10,740 nucleotides of DNA from JBOFHT01 sp051649785. GTDB taxonomy: Archaea; Methanobacteriota; Methanobacteria; Methanobacteriales; Methanobacteriaceae. A model generated the notes under the pieces. That model was not told where the DNA came from. It ran no database searches and saw only the letters and a program-made list of their open reading frames with translations. A program made the translations under genes and the position numbers. Where the stretch lies: NCBI GenBank assembly GCA_051649785.1, contig JBOFHT010000061.1, positions 1-10,740 on the forward strand. The letters are read 5' to 3'. Positions 6,713 through 10,740 of the stretch are shown here, piece by piece. Numbering within the stretch: position 1 is the stretch's first letter; each line of letters opens with the position of its first letter.

Positions 6713-6984
6713 CACAAATATTCATACTATTTAAAATTATTAATAGATAAAAATAGCTATATTATTTATTAATATAATAAAAAGATTAAAGAGTATTATA
6801 TTTAAATTATTATTATTTTCATTGCTAATATGGTTATTTTTAGGTAAAAAGAGTTAGACTAAATAATTAAAATTAGTTAAAACAGAAATAGTTAAAATAT
6901 TAAATATTATGAAAATAAGTAATTAATAAAAAATATAAAATAAAAGAAGTAATAAGTAATTAATAATATATATTATCTACTTAT

Positions 6985-7182
6985 CTATAATACATTACCT
7001 TCATTTCTAACTAAACGAGTAACATAACCTGCAATTTTATTTCTTAAATGTTTAGTACTTACAGTAGAAAATTCCTGTACTAAAACTTTGTTTTCATCAA
7101 AATCAGTAGTAAATTTACCTGGATGAGTTTCAATAAGTTCTCTTGACAAACGCTTAACGAAAGATGTTCTAATATTTCCCAT
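6985..7182 (-). CDS. rps17e: 30S ribosomal protein S17e
   Basis: A 65-residue small-subunit ribosomal protein found in archaea and eukaryotes and not in bacteria. The sequence MGNIRTSFVKRLSRELIE, then HPGKFTTDFDENK, then KHLRNKIAGYVTRLVR is the family pattern and the length is normal for archaea. The ATG at 7180-7182 overlaps the 3' end of chorismate mutase by 14 bases in a different frame, and its AAGGAG site lies inside that gene, so translation is probably coupled. The gene is a strong marker that the window is archaeal. Confidence 0.96.
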   Translation of the reverse strand: MGNIRTSFVKRLSRELIETHPGKFTTDFDENKVLVQEFSTVSTKHLRNKIAGYVTRLVRNEGNVL

Positions 7183-7624
7183 TTTCTTTTCTCCTTAAAA
7201 TTTCTTTTTGTTCTTCTTTACTTAAAAAGATAAGTATATTTATAATTTTAATAACACCATCAATCATATGGCTATTATTGTTAATATTTTTATCACTAGC
7301 TAACTTTAATACTTTATTATGTATAAACTTTTCCCGTGATTCATCATAAATATCAATATCTAAAAACATTTTTGAATCAAGAATATCTTTAGCTAGAAAT
7401 GTTCTTTCATTGATTAAATCTATAATTTCAGAATCAATTTCTTCAATACGAGTTCTAGATTTAGCTAAAATATCCTCAGCATCTTTATTGCTTTTAAATC
7501 TTGAACTATTACTAAAATTATTATTTTTAGTAGTATTCTCAGTATTATTTATACTATCCTTCATATTATCATTAGCATTGCTATTATTTTCATCAGACTT
7601 AATATTATTATTAAATTCAGCCAA
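7169..7624 (-). CDS. Chorismate mutase (AroQ type) with Asn-rich N-terminal extension
   Basis: Converts chorismate to prephenate, the first step to phenylalanine and tyrosine. The all-helical AroQ domain spans about residues 50-143 of 151. ILAKSRTRIEEIDSEIIDLINER gives helix 1 and its active-site arginines (R57 or R59, then R74), K79 lies in FLAKD, and DESREKFI supplies Arg97 and Glu98. A Gln at 139 near the end fits the family's terminal active-site glutamine. Archaeal relatives are about 95-100 residues, so roughly the first 47 residues are extra and are mostly Asn, Ser, Asp and Lys. The frame opens with a TTG at 7622-7624 without a clear ribosome-binding site; an ATG at codon 21 is an alternative. 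The S17e gene overlaps its end. Confidence 0.87.
   Translation of the reverse strand: MAEFNNNIKSDENNSNANDNMKDSINNTENTTKNNNFSNSSRFKSNKDAEDILAKSRTRIEEIDSEIIDLINERTFLAKDILDSKMFLDIDIYDESREKFIHNKVLKLASDKNINNNSHMIDGVIKIINILIFLSKEEQKEILRRKENGKY
7191..7196 (-). promoter_or_regulatory. Shine-Dalgarno site of S17e inside the chorismate mutase gene
   Basis: The minus strand reads AAGGAG eight bases before the S17e ATG at 7182. The site is within the codons for the C-terminal RRKENGKY of chorismate mutase, so ribosomes finishing that gene are placed to restart on S17e. Confidence 0.8.
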
Positions 7625-7683
7625 TAAAATAATATTAATAAAGTATTCAAAATTTATAACATTATAATGTATATAATTAGTTA

Positions 7684-7694
7684 TATTTAAATAC
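7684..7694 (-). promoter_or_regulatory. Candidate TATA box for chorismate mutase-S17e
   Basis: The minus strand reads GTATTTAAATA preceded by GAAA, resembling an archaeal BRE plus TATA element. A start about 26 bases downstream would leave a leader of about 35-40 bases before the TTG at 7624. It directly follows the oligo-T tract after shikimate kinase, which supports a separate transcript, but other TATA-like stretches exist at 7650-7678. Confidence 0.35.
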
Positions 7695-7724
7695 TTTCTT
7701 TTTTCAAACTAAATTTATTAAATT

Positions 7725-7732
7725 AAAAAAAA
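7725..7732 (-). terminator. Oligo-T terminator after shikimate kinase
   Basis: The minus strand has a run of eight T residues beginning seven bases past the shikimate kinase stop codon. Archaeal RNA polymerase stops at such tracts without needing a hairpin. It separates shikimate kinase from the next promoter candidate. Confidence 0.5.
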
Positions 7733-7738
7733 TTAGCA

Positions 7739-8791
7739 TTAAACAAAAACACATCCATTATTATCAAAATCAGTTTCAATTATTTCTCCATCGTACTTAG
7801 ACCAAATATCTTTAATGTCATCAATATTTTCACTATTGCAAATAGCTACAAATGAAGAACCAGTTCCAGATAATCCTGAAGCAATAGCTCCTGAATTTAA
7901 AGCATCTAATGCAATTTTTGGATTAAAACCAAGTGCTGTGCAATATAAAATTCCATTTAATGTTAGTGCTTCAAAATACTTTTTTTCCCTAGCTTTCTTA
8001 AAAGCTGTTTCAACAAAAGGAGCTATTAATTTCATATTAGCTAAATTAGCATCACTAGTTTTTGCATGAGTTTTAGGCATATAAACTAATACTTTATTAT
8101 AATTATTGCCATAATAATTAGAATTAGAATTAGAATTAGAATTATTGTTGCTAGAATTATTATTATTATTAGAATTCACTAGATTATTATTATTATTATT
8201 ATTATTGGAAAAAGGCTCCTTAATTATTATATCTCTTTCCATATTATTAGTTACAGTAATCCCACCAAAATAAGAAGCTGTTGCGTCATCAAAAGCACCA
8301 GTAATAGTAACTTTAGCTTTTAAAGAAGCATCAATAGCTAAATTAATTATTTCCATATCATTAAGTGGATTTAAGTCAAATTCTTCAGATAATAACTTAG
8401 CTACTACTTTCACAACACCATTGGAAGTAGCACTACTACTGGAAAGGCCTGAAGATTGAGGTAAAGTCGATTCTGTTTTAATAGAAAACCCAATATCATC
8501 TAAGTTGATGTCAGTAGAATTAAGTTTAGAATTCCTAATTTTGAAGCTAAGTCTAGAGCTAGAATTAGTATCAATAATATTAATAAGATAATTATAGTAA
8601 TCAATTGTCTCTTTAACACATAATTCCATTAAATTGGGACTTGCATTAACATCAGAACTAGTTTTAATACCAGAGTCCGTTATTTTAGCAGTAGTAGTGA
8701 CATTAAGACCAATACCAAAAGCAGAACCGAAGCCAGTAGCTATTGCATTAATAATTGTAGCTGAACCTGGAACTCTAACAGTTTCCTTCAA
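7739..8791 (-). CDS. Archaeal-type (GHMP) shikimate kinase with Asn-rich insertion
   Basis: Phosphorylates shikimate with ATP in the chorismate pathway. This is the archaeal GHMP-superfamily enzyme, unrelated to bacterial AroK. PGSATIINAIATGFGSAFGI (8-27) is the family's N-terminal motif. PQSSGLSSSSATSNG (111-125) is the GHMP ATP-binding loop. TGAFDDATASYFGG (164-177) and the C-terminal SGLSGTGSSFVAI (305-317) are further conserved blocks. Length is 350 residues against roughly 280-290 for relatives. Much of the excess is an Asn/Ser tract at about 195-230 (eight Asn in a row, then further Asn/Ser), placed between strands after KEPF and before KVLVYMPK. The start is a TTG at 8789-8791, fixed by a GGTGATT site. 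It follows the symporter by 88 bases. Confidence 0.94.
   Translation of the reverse strand: MKETVRVPGSATIINAIATGFGSAFGIGLNVTTTAKITDSGIKTSSDVNASPNLMELCVKETIDYYNYLINIIDTNSSSRLSFKIRNSKLNSTDINLDDIGFSIKTESTLPQSSGLSSSSATSNGVVKVVAKLLSEEFDLNPLNDMEIINLAIDASLKAKVTITGAFDDATASYFGGITVTNNMERDIIIKEPFSNNNNNNNNLVNSNNNNNSSNNNSNSNSNSNYYGNNYNKVLVYMPKTHAKTSDANLANMKLIAPFVETAFKKAREKKYFEALTLNGILYCTALGFNPKIALDALNSGAIASGLSGTGSSFVAICNSENIDDIKDIWSKYDGEIIETDFDNNGCVFV
8099..8209 (-). repeat. Asn/Ser-coding microsatellites within shikimate kinase
   Basis: Eight consecutive ATT units (AAT on the coding strand) at 8183-8206 encode eight Asn. A further ATT run lies at about 8155-8170. Four AGAATT units at 8120-8143 encode alternating Asn-Ser. 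Uniform codon use within each tract points to expansion of DNA repeats rather than selection of single residues. Confidence 0.9.
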
Positions 8792-8793
8792 AT

Positions 8794-8800
8794 AATCACC
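8794..8800 (-). promoter_or_regulatory. Shine-Dalgarno site that sets the TTG start of shikimate kinase
   Basis: The minus strand reads GGTGATT immediately upstream of the TTG at 8791. The protein aligns with the family from this position, and no in-frame ATG lies nearby, so TTG is the likely start codon. Confidence 0.75.
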
Positions 8801-8836
8801 TTTAATATTATAGTTAATAATTATTATATTGTTATA

Positions 8837-8857
8837 TTATTATTATTATTATTATTA
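8837..8857. repeat. Non-coding TTA microsatellite, seven units
   Basis: Seven perfect TTA units lie in the 88-base gap between the symporter and shikimate kinase. It is the same trinucleotide family that encodes Asn tracts in nearby genes, but here it is outside any gene and within the probable leader or promoter of shikimate kinase. Confidence 0.9.
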
Positions 8858-8879
8858 GGTTATATCTAATTAATTGTTA

Positions 8880-10646
8880 CTATACCTTCTTAAAACACTC
8901 CTCAACAAAGTCTTTATCTTCAGCTTTTGTAAGTAAAGAAACAATAACTGTAAATATAATTGATACTGGAACTCCAATTATAATTGGATCAATAGCCGGC
9001 CATGGCATAGTAGCTATAAGCATAGCTTTTCCAGTTAATGCTTCACAAATTCCTAAGCCAATAGCAGTCTTTTTAAATACAAATACTAACCAAAATAAAC
9101 TAGCAACAGTTCCAGAAACAATACCTGCAATTGCACCCTGACGAGTAGCTCTTTTCCAATATAATGCAGCAACATACACAGCTAAAAAAGCAGCAGCACA
9201 AATACCATAGAAAATTGCAGTTCCCTGGGCAATAATACTTCCCGGAAGAATCAAACTTAAAATAAATGCAATAATAACAGCTATTAAAATACCTAAACGA
9301 GTAGGAAGTACACCTAGCTTAAAGTCTTCACTTTTAGTAGTAAACATATCCATTATTTTAGCTTCTTTTTTACTATTATTATCATTATTCTTATTATTAT
9401 CCATATTATTAATGTTAATATTACTAATTTTATTATTCTTATCATTATTAATACCATCATCAGCATTAGTATTAGCATTAATGTCCTTATTGGCCTTGAA
9501 ATTATTATAAATATATCTAAATGGCTTAAAAATATCATTACCTAATGCAGTCCCTTGAGTATGGTACTGAGAACTTAAAGTAGACATTGAAGCAGCTAAA
9601 AGAGTTAATAAAAATACATAAGTAAACCATTCTGGAAGTGCTGAAGAAATAAAAGCGGGAATAATTTTATCAATATTACCTGAAACAACATCAATAGAAA
9701 CTTGGTTTAAAGTTTGGAAGAAGTATGCATTTGATAAAGCCCCTACAATAAATGCAGTAGTGGTCATTACAGCTATAAATATACCACCCATTAATACTCC
9801 TCTATTAAGCTCTTTATCTGAGTTAACAGTCATAAAACGGACAATTAATTGAGGTTGTACTAAAACACCAATACCTACACCAACAATAATTGTAGAAATT
9901 AGATTCCACCAAATTGGACTTCCTAAACTAGGGAATGACGTCCAACCAGTTCCACCTAAAGCCACAGAACTTGCGGGGAAGTGAGGAGCTAAGTTTGTAA
10001 GTGCTGTATGAGCTTGTTCTACACCACCAAAAAGAAGATAAGTAAATACAAGTAAAAATATCATAGCTAAAAACATTATAGTTCCTTGAAGAGCATCTGT
10101 GTACATTACCCCACGAATACCACCAAAGAATACATATAAAAGCACAACAACAGATAAAATTAACATAGCTAAACTAAAATCAATTGAAAGTGCAGTTTCC
10201 ATAAAACGACCAGCTCCAATAAGAACTACTGAAGCATATAGAGGCATAGCTAAAAATATTAAAAGTCCACTGAAATATTGGATAAATGGGCTTTTAAAAC
10301 GTCTAGCTAAAAATTCTGGAAATGATAAAGATTTAAGGTTTTTAGCCATTTTACGAGTACGCTTTCCAAAGAATACAAAAGCAATGAAAACTCCAACAAG
10401 TATTGTTAAAACAGATAACCATAAAATTCCCAGTCCAAATTCACCAGCAACTCCTCCAAACCCAACAATAGCCGAAGTACTAATAAATGTAGCACCATAA
10501 CTAAGTGCCATAATATAGGAATGAGTTTTTCTTCCAGCTATAAGATAATCTTCAGATGATTTGGTTCTTTTCCATGCTATATATCCTACATATCCAACAA
10601 GTAAGAAATAGCTAATAAAAACAATTGATAAAATAGTGATATCCAT
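8880..10646 (-). CDS. Sodium:solute symporter family (SSF) transporter with Asn-rich loop
   Basis: A polytopic membrane protein of 588 residues, probably taking up a small organic solute with Na+. The substrate cannot be named from sequence. About 13 hydrophobic segments are visible, the first at 3-24. Family marks include SSEDYLIAGRK (30-40), GGIRGVMYTDALQGTIMF (175-192), close to the PutP equivalent, QPQLIVRFM (264-272), and LAASMSTLSSQYHTQGTALGNDIFKP (350-375), whose Ser/Thr pair corresponds to Na+-binding residues of PutP-like proteins. An Asn/Asp/Lys-rich stretch at about 382-430 extends the loop between the DIFKPF segment and the next membrane helix (about 450-468); in this family that loop is on the cytoplasmic side. 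The ATG at 10644-10646 has a GAGG site upstream. Transport of an amino acid or related acid would suit the context, but this is a guess. Confidence 0.92.
   Translation of the reverse strand: MDITILSIVFISYFLLVGYVGYIAWKRTKSSEDYLIAGRKTHSYIMALSYGATFISTSAIVGFGGVAGEFGLGILWLSVLTILVGVFIAFVFFGKRTRKMAKNLKSLSFPEFLARRFKSPFIQYFSGLLIFLAMPLYASVVLIGAGRFMETALSIDFSLAMLILSVVVLLYVFFGGIRGVMYTDALQGTIMFLAMIFLLVFTYLLFGGVEQAHTALTNLAPHFPASSVALGGTGWTSFPSLGSPIWWNLISTIIVGVGIGVLVQPQLIVRFMTVNSDKELNRGVLMGGIFIAVMTTTAFIVGALSNAYFFQTLNQVSIDVVSGNIDKIIPAFISSALPEWFTYVFLLTLLAASMSTLSSQYHTQGTALGNDIFKPFRYIYNNFKANKDINANTNADDGINNDKNNKISNININNMDNNKNNDNNSKKEAKIMDMFTTKSEDFKLGVLPTRLGILIAVIIAFILSLILPGSIIAQGTAIFYGICAAAFLAVYVAALYWKRATRQGAIAGIVSGTVASLFWLVFVFKKTAIGLGICEALTGKAMLIATMPWPAIDPIIIGVPVSIIFTVIVSLLTKAEDKDFVEECFKKV
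9357..9503 (-). repeat. Asn/Asp-rich low-complexity coding segment in the symporter
   Basis: About 49 codons, largely AAT, AAC, GAT, ATT and AAA, form an irregular ATT/ATC-rich stretch on the plus strand. It encodes a hydrophilic loop between two membrane helices. It is less regular than the shikimate kinase tract, suggesting an older or more diverged expansion. Confidence 0.8.
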
Positions 10647-10653
10647 TTATAAT

Positions 10654-10657
10654 CCTC
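10654..10657 (-). promoter_or_regulatory. Shine-Dalgarno site of the symporter
   Basis: The minus strand reads GAGG (in AGAGGAT) seven bases before the ATG at 10646, supporting that start. Confidence 0.65.
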
Positions 10658-10693
10658 TAAACTTTTATTAAATCATTAAAACAGTTAATATAG

Positions 10694-10704
10694 TCATATA
10701 TACT
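10694..10704 (-). promoter_or_regulatory. Candidate TATA box of the symporter
   Basis: The minus strand reads AGTATATATGA. A transcription start about 26 bases downstream would fall near 10673, giving a leader of about 27 bases that includes the GAGG site. The spacing is right, but the AT-rich background lowers the weight. Confidence 0.45.
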
Positions 10705-10740
10705 AATAATTAAGAATAATAGTTATACATTTATAATAAT

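Larger units (their letters stand above)
6398..6984. other. Long AT-rich non-coding region upstream of aspartate kinase
   Basis: This 587-base gap lies between the end of S17e and the start of aspartate kinase and has no convincing gene. It contains two TATA-like stretches near aspartate kinase, a small palindrome at 6493-6505, a 15-base tandem repeat at 6647-6712, and a 16-base direct repeat (6914-6929 and 6951-6966) shortly after S17e. The last part probably holds the S17e terminator; the first part probably holds the aspartate kinase promoter. Confidence 0.6.

Noticed and set aside
6914..6966. 16 bp direct repeat (6914-6929 and 6951-6966) downstream of S17e
   Set aside because: Only two copies of an almost pure A/T sequence in a region of very high A/T content; weak as a functional element.
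9353..9538. Open frame on the minus strand inside the symporter gene
   Set aside because: It overlaps the Asn-rich insertion in a shifted frame and has the same Ile/Met/Leu by-product composition.
10099..10500. Plus-strand frame of 133 codons opposite the symporter
   Set aside because: It is antisense to conserved SSF membrane helices and shows no family pattern of its own.

Overview
The window looks like a stretch of a very AT-rich methanogenic archaeon, most likely Methanobrevibacter or a close relative in the Methanobacteriales. The reasons are an archaeal ribosomal protein S17e, a GHMP-type archaeal shikimate kinase, Shine-Dalgarno sites of the GGTGAT/GGAG type paired with TATA-like boxes, and a DapA/DapB route to lysine/diaminopimelate. 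From memory, and not checked here, the gene order also resembles that of Methanothermobacter.

Layout. Bases 1-244 hold the 3' end of an unrecognised plus-strand gene. It converges on a block in which every other gene lies on the minus strand, so transcription runs from right to left. In transcription order the block contains a sodium:solute symporter (10646-8880), shikimate kinase (8791-7739), an AroQ-type chorismate mutase (7624-7169) overlapping S17e (7182-6985), a long non-coding gap (6398-6984), aspartate kinase (6397-5105), DapA (4986-4093), a second gap (3759-4092), DapB (3758-2937), aspartate-semialdehyde dehydrogenase (2792-1743), and an unnamed coiled-coil protein with a C-terminal winged-helix-like domain (1662-373).

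Functionally, aspartate kinase, Asd, DapA and DapB make up the first four steps from aspartate to tetrahydrodipicolinate, the precursor of lysine and diaminopimelate. The later enzymes (for example DapL, DapF, LysA) are not in the window. Shikimate kinase and chorismate mutase belong to aromatic amino-acid synthesis. The symporter is a membrane uptake protein of unknown substrate. S17e appears to be translated in coupling with chorismate mutase.

No CRISPR-Cas locus, transposase, tRNA, rRNA or prophage gene was seen. The most unusual features are: Asn-rich, low-complexity insertions in four unrelated proteins, with matching TTA/AAT and AGAATT microsatellites including one in non-coding DNA; a 34-35 bp direct repeat pair with a 32 bp spacer between dapB and dapA; a 15 bp tandem repeat upstream of aspartate kinase; a roughly 23-residue insertion in aspartate kinase next to a conserved active-site motif; and the coiled-coil/winged-helix protein, which carries an internal duplication of about 95 residues.
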